DNA from: Temnothorax longispinosus
Lineage: Eukaryota; Arthropoda; Insecta; Hymenoptera; Formicidae
Direction: 5' to 3'
NCBI RefSeq assembly: GCF_030848805.1
Contig: NC_092366.1
Location: forward strand, 11,637,625-11,701,624
DNA: 64,000 nucleotides
Part shown: positions 32,461-43,136 of the stretch, piece by piece
How positions within the stretch are numbered: position 1 is the stretch's first letter
Layout of the letters: each line of letters starts with the position of its first letter
Notes under the pieces: generated by a model
Told to the model about the DNA's origin: nothing
What the model saw: only the letters and a program-made list of their open reading frames with translations
Database searches by the model: none
Program-made: the position numbers and the translations under genes

Positions 32461-33036
32461 TGTTAACTTCAATAAGAATAAAGTATTGATAAATTAAGTG
32501 TATATTTTTCAAAAGCTATAAAATCAAAAGTGAAGTGATTTATCCCATATTATAACTTGGCGCTGTTTGGCGTGAGACGCTGCCGTGTCTCTTGATACCG
32601 CGTTCTTATACCACTGTTCGTCAAATTTTAAATACGAGAAACAAATTCTATCGGATGCCATCTATCGGATAATCCGAATTTAAAAGTGTAATAAATATAA
32701 TGCACATGTGTGTTGTGTTATATATAATCTACGTGGATAAACGCATTTATATATAATTTATATATAAATTATAAGAAGTCATATATAATCATGTCAAATT
32801 GTATATGAAAAATTATATATATTTAAATATATTTTAATCGCCCATGTATAATTATATATAGTCATATATAATTATATATATTATATATATCATATATAAG
32901 TACGGTTTTGCTTTTTATATATAACGCTATATATGAAATTATAATATAATCATATAGAGTTATATATACTTCCATATGAATCTTTATATGTATCCATACA
33001 TGAGTGGATATATGATCTATTGTTCATATCTAGTTA
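32461..33036. other. AT-rich, no gene
   Basis: Many ATATATAATTATATAT words, as in the MITE at 27622. A segment at about 32608-32665 (GAGAAACAAATTCTATCGGA) is similar to 36867-36950. Confidence 0.6.
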
Positions 33037-33038
33037 TA

Positions 33039-34080
33039 GGGGAGACCGAGACCAAAGTTGTCACTATTTTTTTGGTGCTGATTTTTAACAACAAAAGAAA
33101 TAATTTTAGTAAAATGTGGTATACCGTTGTAAAGAGTGAACCCTTGGCTACAAAATTTATACGGACATTTTTGGTTTACGTCGCTTTGTTCAACTGGTAT
33201 AGAATGAAAACGACAAAGGTGCAAAAATTGAAATGTCAAAATTCCCGGGCGGAGTTGTCACTCCATTCTCGGACTGAATTTTAAATGAAAATTCATAATT
33301 CCGATCATGAAAAATGATAGGATACATTTTATTAATTACTTTTTAATAGAAAAATAGAAACATTAATTAAAAACACTATGGCGGAAAATAATTACAAGAA
33401 AAGCGCACACACTATATGCCCTACGTTCGCACGTTTCTCGTCAGCTCTATCTGTCATCTCTGAGCACACGCAGCACATATTATCCAAGTCCTTGCCGAAA
33501 TCCGACCACTGCTGCTTCTTTGACTTTGATTTTTACCGGAAGCCTCCATGATATAGCTTGGTGACGACTTCGCCCCGAACACAAGTTTCAAGTTTGGTCG
33601 TTCATAAAATATTAGAAATCAATGAAAATAAAAAAACTTCACTGGATTCGTGTTCAGCATGCATTACTCTTTAGAATCACTTACTTTGAGATTCGGAGAC
33701 AATAATATTTAAGATATTACAAATTTTCTACGCACAAAATTTTACTTTCGAAAACACGTTTGCCTCGATAAGAATCACAACATGGCACATAACCTCACTA
33801 AACTCCGTTGGTCACGTGCATGGGCACCATAAGCCGCGTTTACAGTATAGCCCCTTGCACAATAGGCGATAGCGATAGCGACAGCGACAAAGTTGCCGAC
33901 GAAGCTGTAGCTTTGCTTCGCTGCTGAAAGCTACAGCTTCGTCGGCAACTTTGTCGCTGTCGCTATCGCTATCGCCTATTGTGCAAGGGGCTTATTAATG
34001 GCGAGTTCACACAACATACAGATTTCGAGATAATTGCAATGACGACTGTACCCCGGCGACGACTTCGCTCCGATCTCCCC
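33039..34080. mobile_element. ~1.04-kb TA-flanked MITE
   Basis: Left GGGGAGACCGAGACCAAAGT and the complement of the right end GGGGAGATCGGAGCGAAGTC are imperfect TIRs, with TA on both sides (33037-33038, 34081-34082). The ends resemble those of the element at 17887 (GGGTAGACCGGGGCACGT). Inside lies a perfect hairpin at 33850-33993. There is no convincing coding. Confidence 0.65.
33850..33993. repeat. Perfect ~65-bp-arm hairpin
   Basis: GCCCCTTGCACAATAGGCGA ... GACGAAGCTGTAGCTTT is mirrored without visible mismatch around CTTCGCTGCTG. A shorter, decayed relative lies at 50682-50750. Confidence 0.92.
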
Positions 34081-34082
34081 TA

Positions 34083-34244
34083 TTTGGAATTATACATACA
34101 TATATGTCCATATATAATGATAGATGGACTTATATATAATTTTATATAAAGTATGAAATTTAATTCTTATATAATCACATATAATATATCATATATATTT
34201 ATATATAATTATATATAATTATATATAATCTTTTTTTTCCCGGG
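34083..34244. repeat. AT-word terminus related to the MITE at 27622
   Basis: ATATATAATTATATAT words end in CTTTTTTTTCCCGGG, the inverted form of the 27622 terminus. The partner end is not evident. Confidence 0.5.
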
Positions 34245-34409
34245 AATAGCAATCTAAATCTGATAGATTGATTCTTCGATCTACGTTTATTAAGTATTTT
34301 TTCAATTTACTATTGATAGGCACTATTTATCCTAAATTTATCTTTTTCTCACAAATAGAATTTATATGCATTTATTAATATTCTAATATATATATATATA
34401 TATATATAG

Positions 34410-34853
34410 GTAGAAGCGTTCGTGGAATCAGCTGCTCAATATTATGGTTTGGAGATAATACGCATGCAACGACCGATTCAGTCCGCATTATCTACATTAC
34501 TGGAAGAAAAACATGATTTGAAAGCAGCTCTTATGGGTACAAGGAAAGGTGATCCAGGTTCCGAAAATTTACAAGCATTTACACCCACCGATCCGAGCTG
34601 GCCACAGTTGATGCGTATAAATCCTATCTTGCATTGGTCGTATAATCAAGTGTGGGCATTCTTATTAAAGCACAATATTCCTTATTGCTCACTTTATGAT
34701 CAAGGATACACGAGTATCGGCAATAGAAATACTACGGTGCAAAATCCATTATTAATGGATATTAATAACCCTTCATCTTATTTACCAGCGTATACTTTGA
34801 CCGATAAATCTGCTGAGAGAGAAGGCAGAGAACATGATAAAAATAATATATGA
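34410..34853 (+). CDS. FLAD1: FAD synthase (FMN adenylyltransferase), last exon
   Basis: The exon opens after a TATATATAG acceptor and runs in phase to TGA. It encodes the PAPS-reductase-like catalytic domain: M-G-T-R-K-G-D-P-G-S, then F-T-P-T-D-P-S-W-P, M-R-I-N-P-I-L-H-W-S-Y-N-Q-V-W and Y-C-S-L-Y-D-Q-G-Y-T-S-I-G, the FAD synthase signatures. The enzyme transfers AMP from ATP to FMN to make FAD. The frame is undamaged and an AATAAA follows near 34976, so the exon looks functional. Upstream exons are not in the 34 kb before it; either the intron is filled with TEs or the exon is orphaned. It ends about 620 bp before the opsin start. Confidence 0.88.
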   Translation, partial: VEAFVESAAQYYGLEIIRMQRPIQSALSTLLEEKHDLKAALMGTRKGDPGSENLQAFTPTDPSWPQLMRINPILHWSYNQVWAFLLKHNIPYCSLYDQGYTSIGNRNTTVQNPLLMDINNPSSYLPAYTLTDKSAEREGREHDKNNI

Positions 34854-34975
34854 TTTTTTTATGATACGATTCCATGATTAGCGAACTAATAGATATTGTT
34901 ATATATTAACTATTAACTAGTGTTATTAATGTATATTTAGTATTGTGTATGTATATATTAATTATTTTTCGAGAT

Positions 34976-34981
34976 AAATAA
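34976..34981 (+). terminator. Probable polyadenylation signal of FAD synthase
   Basis: AATAAA in GATAAATAAAAAATTTT, about 120 bp after the stop codon. Confidence 0.6.
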
Positions 34982-35120
34982 AAAATTTTACTTTTAGGAT
35001 TATATTAATTATTTGTAGTATCTACACACAGATAACACATTTTTACAAATTATTATGAAATTTTTCCTATTTTAATTTATTATGGACACACATTATAACA
35101 TAAGTATTTCTATACAATTT

Positions 35121-35435
35121 CTAAAAAAAAAAAAAAAAAAAAAAAAAATTATTTTTAATGAAAACTATTGAATATTCTTTTAATTCAAGAATTCTCAAAA
35201 ACTGTTCAATCACAATCAACGCTTTATCAATAGGGATTCTGCTATTATAATACATAATTCGATTTAACTGACGTAACACAGCAGCATACATACGGTGACC
35301 ATCAGCAAATTGAGGATTATCTTCAGTTGATCTTTGTCGGAAGCCATTTAAGTTTAGATTTGGATGGATTAAGGTTTCATGAATTTGTGGGATTGAAGTT
35401 CTATGATTACCGCAACGCATATAAAGATTCAACAA
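35121..35435 (-). CDS. Uncharacterised minus-strand frame
   Basis: A 104-residue frame overlapping the opsin 5' leader on the opposite strand. The central part (D-G-H-R-M-Y-A-A-V-L-R-Q-L-N-R-I-M-Y-Y) has protein-like composition. The C-terminus runs into a poly-Phe stretch translated from a T/A homopolymer at 35129-35150, and the N-terminus has no clear start context. I do not recognise a family. It could be the last exon of a convergent gene or chance. Confidence 0.2.
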   Translation of the reverse strand: MLNLYMRCGNHRTSIPQIHETLIHPNLNLNGFRQRSTEDNPQFADGHRMYAAVLRQLNRIMYYNSRIPIDKALIVIEQFLRILELKEYSIVFIKNNFFFFFFFF

Positions 35436-35475
35436 TACAGAGAAGTGAAGTAAAGCTAGACACTATCAAATCGAC

Positions 35476-38400
35476 ATGTTCAACGGAAGTATTCATTGGG
35501 AGGCAAGAATTCTATCAGCAGGATCACCACGATTGCTGGGATGGAATATCCCTGAGGAAGAATTGGTCTATATACCGGAACATTGGCTGATCTATCCCGA
35601 ACCTAATCCCTCCCTTCACTATTTGCTGGCCATTGTATACATACTCTTCACTTTTGTAGCGCTACTCGGAAATGGACTGGTTATCTGGATATTTTGTTCG
35701 TAAGTTTCGCATACCATCAGTTGAATATTGACAATAATAATGTCTAATTTAGATAATAATGCTGTACGATGCAGATTTCAACAATAAACAAAATCTTTTA
35801 AGAATTAATCTTTATTTTCCCAGTTATCATCTAGTTGTGACTCTTTCTTCAGTACATTAGAATTTAAAAATGTCCAAACTTAGCATGTGTTATTACGTCG
35901 AACGTTGTTTATATTTTATATCAAAAATTTTTTTTGTTTTTAGAGCCAAATCACTAAGAACTCCTTCAAATTTGTTTGTGGTGAATCTGGCATTTTGCGA
36001 TTTTTTCATGATGCTCAAGACACCTATATTTATATATAATTCCTTTAATACCGGATTTGCTACGGGTCATTTAGGATGTCAGATTTTTGCCTTTATTGGA
36101 TCGCTCAGTGGAATTGGAGCTGGTATGACAAACGCTGCCATTGCATATGACAGATACAGGTATTGCAGAATCCTCATTAAGTAAAACAATTAATTAATAC
36201 ACTCATTATACAACTAAGAATTTCCATATAATTAAAAAATATAAATTTCAAAATAAATCTTAAATTTTTTAAACAGTGTAAATTAAAAAATCAAATCTTA
36301 AATTATTTAGACTATGTTTAAGCTACGAAAGTTATTAAAAGTTTACCTATTACTGATTTTAAGCTAAAAATGAGTCATATCAAAACTATATTTTTTGCAA
36401 TGAGTACTGGTTTCACTCAAATTTTTTATTACAACAATTTTGTTCCAATCTTTTGTTTAAATCTTAATTAAATGAAAATTATATCACATTATTGAATACA
36501 ATTATATGTATATTACATTCCAGCTAATAAGGTGACGTCAAAATAACATGACTTTGGATTGTAAACGTTATTAGTAACATGAATTAGACGTCATTTTGAC
36601 GTACTTGTGATGTAATTATGCCACAGTCTATTAACGTCATTTTTGCAACATCATAATGACTTTGAAAAGTGAAGTAAAAATAACGTCTTTTAGTTGTCTT
36701 AAAGACATTTTTTGGATGTTTTATTGACATTGGGTGAAACAAATAAGAACGCAATATTATGTTTTAATACATTTTATATTAGTACACACAATGTTGAAAA
36801 TAATGCATTTAAAAGTGTGTGCCATCTTTCTGTAAGAGTGGACTCCACGATACAACTGATTGTGATTTATGTACCGTTCTTATACTATTGTTCATTATAT
36901 TTTACGTACGAGAAACAGATCTCATCGGAAGCTATCTATCGGATGTCAATATTTGAGAATACACACAAAACACTATATATATTCGACGTTGACAATACGT
37001 CTTTTTAATGTAATGGTAACGACGTATTATTTTAGTATTTAAAATCACATCAAAATTACGTTCTATTTAATCCTTCGAGGCCACACTGGGTGGCGGCCTC
37101 CCAGACAAAAATTCAGGCCCAATATTTTTAAAATAAGCTTTATAATTTAATCAGCGTCCCTTCACCCAGGATTCTTAGTTTGAGTCGCTCTCTTGAAGAT
37201 CCATACAGTAGAAAGGCTTTAAGCCATGTCAATTATGTTTGGTAAACAATTTGAAAATTATTATGGGTGGTGACCACCCAGGTATGGCCTCGGTGTATAT
37301 TCCTTATCGCGACCAAAAATTATAACATTTTTGTTCATCGAGTACATTTCGGGTTTTGCACCATACATATTTTTGAACAACACCCTTAAGATGTTTCATG
37401 AATTTTTACGTGCACATTAATTGGAATTATGAGACTGAATTCTGGGTGCCGACTACTGAGTGTCGTCACTATTAAAATAGAGGTGTGACCTCGGAGGGTT
37501 AAGTCACATAACGTTGTCGTCATCAAAATCACGTATTTTTCGCGTTATTTCGATGTTGTCTTAGCTGGGACATATACATAGAATGTATTAAATTTTATTA
37601 ATGATGTATTGATTCATGATATAATATTAATGCTATCCCTGATGGTGGAAAAATGTCTCAGAATTTTTTATACTATTAATTAGAATTTCTATAAAAATTT
37701 TCAGACTTCTCAGAATGCTCCGAACTTTTCAGATTTTTTATATGAATTGAAACATTTTTCAGAAAAAATCGGAAAAAATAACAGGGTTGGAAAGTAACGC
37801 ATTATTTGTAACGCCGTTACCGTTACAAGTACTTGGAAGTTTTAATCGATCCCCTTAGGGTTACAATTCTCATCCATCACTATCCTTCTCCTCTTACTTA
37901 ACCCTTTGGACCAACGGCTTAACGTCTCTTCCCGAAAGACGGAGCCCAGTTTGATCCACCGACAAAAGTCTTTCTTGCATGGAGGGCGCAGCTTTCGGAA
38001 AATAAATTCCATGTTTACGTGCTCAAGTGAACTCAAACCTGGTTTCTCAGATTACGAGTCTGGCGCTCTACCACTAGACCACACTGCCGCCCTCCGTTAC
38101 AAGTACTTTTTTTTGGTAATGGACTGTTAACGACGTTACTTTTTTCTTTTCGTAACTGTAATGGTAACGTAGTTACATTTTTTCAGTAATAGTAACGAAT
38201 ATTTAAGTAACAAATATTTAATAGTAAAGAATATTTAATAGTTACTTTTATTGTTATTTTTTGTATTTTGAATCTACAATTTATGACATTATATTTTCGT
38301 ATATTTAATCTTTAGTCTTCGACCGATATTCATAGTCCGTTATATTTAAAATCGTCCCAAGAATAGTTTTAAGATATCATAAACTAATCACAAAGTCGTA

Positions 38401-39471
38401 ATAGTATAAGAATGAACTTTATGAATACCGACTTTGATGCCGCGCTCTCGTCACTGTGCTTTTTTGCGTTAAAATTTTTAATAAAATTAAAGGTACAAAA
38501 AGTATAACTTTGGCTGTATTTATAAATTTAATAAAAAGTAAAATTTTTTGCTTTTTAAGCATTATAAAACCTTTCTCTTTAAATTTTTTGTGGTCTTGCG
38601 ATTTATAATTTTATTGCTTTTAAATATTTTAACAAAAAATATTACAAAAGTAAATGTTTTAGTCTGTAATCTCATTTTAGTATCAAAAAAGTAACGGAAA
38701 AAGTAACGAATCGTTACTTTTTAAGTAACGGTAACGGTAACGAGATACTTTTGAGAATCAGTAACCAGTAACGGCAACTAGTTACTTTTAAAAAGTAACT
38801 TTACTATCTCTGCAAAATAATAATAAAATACATATTTTAGATTATTCTTGCCAACACATCTTTGTAAAAATTTAAATGAATATGAAAAAATCTGCAATTT
38901 ATCAGAAATTTTCATACAAATACTGAAATATTTTGAAAATTTCTGATAGTATCTGAGAAGATTTATATATATTTTTCAGAATTTTTCATGTCTCAATTCT
39001 TACAAAATTTCTGAGAAAATATGAGAAATTTTTTCACCAGGAATAATTTATAAACACATGTTTAAATATATATAATGTTATAAAATTAGTACTATAGCTC
39101 GGCCACTTGATGGGAAATTATCTCGTGGTCAAGTGTTGCTCTTTATCGTGCTCATCTGGACGTATACGATTCCTTGGGCCCTAATGCCACTAATGCATGT
39201 CTGGGGTCGATTTGTGCCTGAAGGCTTTTTGACGAGCTGCAGTTTCGATTATTTGACAGATACGCCAGAAATACAATATTTTGTGGCCACGATATTCACT
39301 TTTTCTTATTGTATACCAATGGTTCTCATCGTATATTATTATAGTCAAATTGTCAGCCATGTTGTTAATCACGAGAAAGCTCTTCGTGAACAAGCGAAGA
39401 AGATGAATGTCGAAAGTTTGAGAAGCAACGCCAGTACGAACGCTCAAACTGCGGAAATACGTATAGCCAAG
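35476..39471 (+). CDS. UV-sensitive opsin, exons 1-3 (C-terminal exon missing)
   Basis: Coding exons are 35476-35699, 35944-36159 and 39090-39471, with phases that join exactly (GT donors GTAAGT, GTATTG and GTATTC; AG acceptors). Exon 1: N-terminus with an N-G-S glycosylation site and TM1. Exon 2: TM2 with M-L-K-T-P, whose lysine is the residue linked to UV sensitivity in insect Rh3-type opsins, and TM3 ending D-R-Y. Exon 3: TM4, TM5, and the A-L-R-E-Q-A-K-K-M-N-V loop. No frameshift or stop is seen. TM6, TM7 and the retinal-binding lysine are not found anywhere downstream to 64000. Intron 2 (2.9 kb) holds nested MITEs, a hAT element and a SINE. It is a rhabdomeric Gq-coupled photoreceptor protein; UV class is judged from motifs. 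Confidence 0.93.
36519..37569. mobile_element. 1.05-kb MITE in opsin intron 2, GACGT word
   Basis: TCCAGCTAAT at the left matches CCCAGCTAAG from the right end. ACAT flanks both sides (36515-36518, 37570-37573). GACGTC, AACGTCAT and similar words fill the first 200 bp and the last 100 bp. The interior includes a segment (36867-36950) shared with 32608-32665. Confidence 0.7.
37782..38812. mobile_element. hAT-like nonautonomous element
   Basis: Starts CAGGGTTGGAAAGTAACGC and ends in the complement of CAGAGATAGTAAAGTTAC, a typical hAT terminus. The 8-bp flanks AAAAATAA and CAAAATAA match at 7 of 8. The interior is rich in GTAACG/CGTTAC. It has no transposase and is split by the SINE at 37835. 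Confidence 0.8.
37835..38095 (-). mobile_element. tRNA-derived SINE, second copy
   Basis: The 13-bp duplication GTTACAAGTACTT lies at 37822-37834 and 38096-38108. The minus-strand head GTGTGGTCTAGTGGTAGAGC is tRNA-like with the same CGT anticodon position. The central domain (CTGGGCTCCGTCTTTCGGGA, GAGACGTTAAGCCGTTGGTC) matches the SINE at 7988. Its 3' end lacks the LINE-type tail and stops after CCCTAAGGGGATCGATT. Confidence 0.88.
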
Positions 39472-39582
39472 GTATTCTACACACTTCTCTTCCTCACACA
39501 TATATTATAAAATACATAGAGAAATTTACATACGTATATACTACAAACAACAATATGATCTCGCTTAACTAAACAAAACAGC

Positions 39583-41716
39583 TAAATAATCAAAAACGGC
39601 CAAATTTCGAGCAAATAAAGGATGTTTTGAAAATAAATTTAATAACTTTAATAAAAATATACAATCATGTTAACGTTTAGAGCCTTACTTGGCTTTCTTC
39701 AAAACCATAAATAACGATGAATAACACATTAAAAATATCTCGTATCAATTTACAATAAAAGAATTGGAGTAATAAAAGAACCGGAGTAGATCTCACCTAT
39801 GAAATATGGACAGATAGTCAAAGTGAAGTCGGAGAGTACATCGTCGAATATTCGTCAAAGTTACATACAATATCGGCCGTATTCTACATTGCATGACCCA
39901 TGAGTGTCCATGGAAACCAAAAGTGAGAGTTCAATAATTGTATTGAAAAATCTTCTTTGTCGCAAACCAACCTAGTGGCATCTATATAGAAAATTTTTTT
40001 GAAAATTCCGTAAGAGACAAAGTAAAATTTCTTTACTGAAAATAGACTAATAAGAGGACTCACATAAGCGGTCAATACAACAAGAACGAGGATGAATTCT
40101 TTCCATCATCTTACGAAAGCGTGTGATCACCGCGAAGAATTACAGCTGACTGACAAAGTATTCACATCGCACAGTAACAGACATTTAAGATAACAAATTC
40201 AAAATATCAAAATAGACATCGTCCAATAATTCGGTGTTCTTGTTTATACCATTTGGCTGCTTTTTAATATAAATCATTTCCGCGATCAATCTTTTTTGGT
40301 AATTATGCTCAATTTCTAAAATGCATGTATTATCCCAATCGAATGAATGTTTGAATTTAGCAATATGTTCTGAGACAACCGAATGTTTGGACTCCTCTAG
40401 TCTAACCCTCAGTTACCTTACGTTTTTACACCCCGATATTACCTCACCAGGGTCTGAGAGACCCTTGCCGTTTTCTCCAGCTTGTATCTTCAAGACAAAT
40501 GTATCAATTTGAAGTCTTTTTTTTTTTAATTAATGTGTCTTTTAAAGATCTACAAGACTGTGCAAGGTAGATTATTCCAAGTTAAAAAATATAAATGTTA
40601 TTTAAAAAAAAGGAAGACGTGTTTTTCTGAAAAAGCAAAAAAAATTGCTTTTTTTAAAATTGACGTAGTACTGACTAAAAAAAGATACAAGGGGTTTCTT
40701 ATATATGATTCGAAAGGTCAAGAGTTGTACTTTAAGAAGAAATTAGCGTCATAACGATTGGTTCCAAAAAGTATATTTTTTTTGCAAAGTTGCATGATTT
40801 TTGAAGAAAATCGATCAAATATTATTGTCTCTAAAAAACGGATTTTTTTTAAATCGTAGAACTTGCGACTTTGAGAATGAAATATAAACATGTAGAAGAA
40901 TAACAAAATATTTTTCAAAAAATTTCATATAGCTAATACAAAATGGCGGCTATAGAGAGGTAAAAATTCATGTTTTTTTGTATAAAATCGGTAAAAATGT
41001 TGAATAAATGTAATAAAAATGCATGAAAAAATACTTTATTTATTAAAAATAGACACATGAAAAAAAATTATATTGCGACGCGCAAGTGCTGCATATTTTT
41101 GCGACATGTTCGTTACACATGGGATTGTACCACATTGGCCGTTGACCGAGTGTGAGACCTTATTGTCTCCATTTCTGTATAATAATAATAATAATAATAA
41201 TAATCTTTATAATGAAAAAATAAAACATTTTCGGTTAAAAAAGTTTTGTACTAGTTTACTTGAGAATGTCGCAGCTGCCGTAAAATTAATATCTTGACGC
41301 TAAGCTACTAGATATTATTTGATTCTGTAAATCAATAAAATCCAATATTTTACTTTTTATACAACACAGAATATTTTTCCTATCATTATATTGCATAAAT
41401 ACATTGTTTTTAATAAGATTTACTTATTTACTTAAATTTTGACAGAAATCGTTTTTGTCACGCTATTACCTCACGTGGGTCTGAGTGACCCTAGCGTCCC
41501 ACTTCTCACTGTCTGCCGCGGCTGCTTCGACCGGACCGACTTTCGCAAGTGGCCAGGCTAGTGCTAGAACCTTCAAACTTTTTTCCCCCACGGGTCCGGA
41601 GTCCCTACCACTGCGCGTTCAAAAAGGGCGCGATTTTTAAACACGTCTTGGGGCACTTAGACCCAGGTGAGGTAACTGAGGGCTAATATTGTTTTCATGT
41701 TCTTTCAATCTTTCAA
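39583..41716 (-). pseudogene. Penelope-like element copy 1 (minus), 5'-truncated
   Basis: It is the inverted counterpart of 42108-42338 plus 48057-48715: the GIY-YIG C-terminal part followed by the ~620-bp 3' region ending near GCTCGAAATTTGGC. Homology with copy 2 ends near 41716. It is interrupted by a piggyBac-like element (40406-41682). At 40205-40235 it reads straight through the sequence where copy 2 carries the errantivirus. The two copies stand head to head, about 80 bp apart. Confidence 0.85.
40406..41682 (-). mobile_element. piggyBac-like nonautonomous element at a CTAA site
   Basis: TIRs are CCCTCAGTTACCT at both ends. CTAA flanks it (40402-40405, 41683-41686), and PLE copy 2 shows the single-CTAA empty site. 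On the minus strand near 41090-41170 a frame reads P-M-C-N-E-H-V-A-K-I-C-S-T-C, like the C-terminal cysteine-rich domain of piggyBac transposases. The remainder of a transposase is not readable. At 1277 bp it is an internally deleted derivative. Confidence 0.75.
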
Positions 41717-41792
41717 TAAAAATTTAACTTTGTTATTAACGTATTACTTAGAAATGGGTATCCTATTGATTTAATACATTAATACATATTAA

Positions 41793-42338
41793 TAATAAAT
41801 TAAAGAAACTTCAGTCTTTAAAGAATAACAATAACACTTGTAATGATTCTGAATGTTTCCAACAAGAAAAGAGTTTTATTGTTATGCCATATTTAAAATC
41901 TACTTCGGAAATTATTGCTTCAGCTGTGAATAAATCAGAAAATTCTGTGGGATATCGTATTCTTAATAAACTTACAATTAGTAGCATTATTAAGGTCCAG
42001 AAGGATAGGAATTCCTATTTTTCTAACAGCGATGTGATATACAAATTTTGTTGCAAGGATTGTGATGTCTCTTATGTCGGTCAGACTAAGAGGCAATTGC
42101 ATACTAGATTGAAAGAACATGAAAACAATATTAGACTGGATGAGTCCAAACATTCGGTTGTCTCAGAACATATTGCTAAATTCAATCATTTATTCGATTG
42201 GGATAATACACGCATTTTAGAAATTGAACATAATTACCAAAAAAGATTGATCGCGGAAATGATTTATATTAAAAAACAGCCAAATGGTATAAATTTAACC
42301 AAGGACACCGAATTATTAGACGATGTCTATTTTGATAT
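41793..42338 (+). pseudogene. Penelope-like element copy 2: linker and GIY-YIG endonuclease
   Basis: A coding frame runs from about 41800 through 42338. The linker F-I-V-M-P-Y-L-K is followed by the GIY-YIG nuclease: V-I-Y-K-F-C-C-K-D-C, then D-V-S-Y-V-G-Q-T-K-R-Q-L-H-T-R-L-K-E-H (GIY-YIG core with the conserved Arg), then E-H-I-A-K-F-N-H and a late conserved Glu in A-E-M-I-Y. The frame is uninterrupted until the LTR insertion at 42339. The RT is missing upstream, so this is a 5'-truncated copy. The 3' part resumes at 48057. Confidence 0.88.
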
Positions 42339-42581
42339 TGTTGTGTGGCGAAAGTCACCGCGCCCTAATTGCGACACCTAGCTGTCAGCGTTACTTCCGT
42401 AATCTACTCTATTGTGAACGCCCGCAAGTCAGGACAGTGAAATAAGAAGATACCTGTATCATTATAACAATAACTTTATTAAACGTTATTCAACCAAGAA
42501 TCTGGCAAAGTGTTTCTCCTTCCTCCCGGCGGATCCAAAAGAACTCCGTGCCGACCCTGCAATCCAAGGTACGGCACAACA
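42339..42581 (+). repeat. 5' LTR (shortened)
   Basis: Identical at its ends to the 3' LTR but missing an internal ~190 bp between TTACTTCCG and TAATCTACTC. The missing part in the 3' LTR contains the direct phrase AGTGATAAAAGCCCGCCC, a likely promoter region. AATAACTTTATTAAACG near the end could supply polyadenylation. Confidence 0.9.
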
Positions 42582-43136
42582 ATTGGTGGCAGCAAGGGGG
42601 ATCCTGCCAACCGGACGTGAGGACACCCTGCCAGTTCTGCGCCTGCAATACGGGAACGGATCTTTAAATGGCGGTACATCCCGGAGAGGAACCGCCAGAC
42701 AAATCCCGAGTGAGTGAGTGAAACAACGGTAGCAGTCGCCGAGTGCCCCATATCACCGACACCGGAGAGGCCCCGACCTACCGCACGGACTCGCCAGCCC
42801 GAGGAAGCGCCACAGGGACGCACCGAGCCAGCGAAGCAGCGCAGCAGAGACACCGCGAAGTAGAGACGACACAAAGCAGCGGAGCGGCCCTGCAGGACTC
42901 CGACACAGCAGAAAGCGGACACCATGCGCTGCGCGGCGGTACTGTAAGTCCGAAACACTTTGTAAGCCGACCACGGCACGCGCCGAGCGTAGAAATAGCG
43001 AGCGTCCCCCGCGACCGAACGCCGAGAATCAATTTCGCGTTTACAGGGAATACAACCGCGAACGCCAAAAGAAATTTCGCGATTACAGGGGATACAAGCG
43101 TAAGCGCCGATAGATGTCGATAGGTGGAATCAACAC

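Larger units (their letters stand above)
37637..39041. mobile_element. MITE in opsin intron 2, TTTCTGAGA word
   Basis: CCCTGATGGTGGAAAAATGT at the left and the complement of the right end CCTGGTGAAAAAATTTCTCA form imperfect TIRs. TCAGAAA/TTTCTGA words are scattered through the interior on both sides of the hAT insertion. Without that insertion it is about 375 bp. Confidence 0.6.

Noticed and set aside
42743..43123. Complete gag ORF of the errantivirus-like element
   Set aside because: No Gag motif in this frame; only the later zinc knuckle is recognisable.
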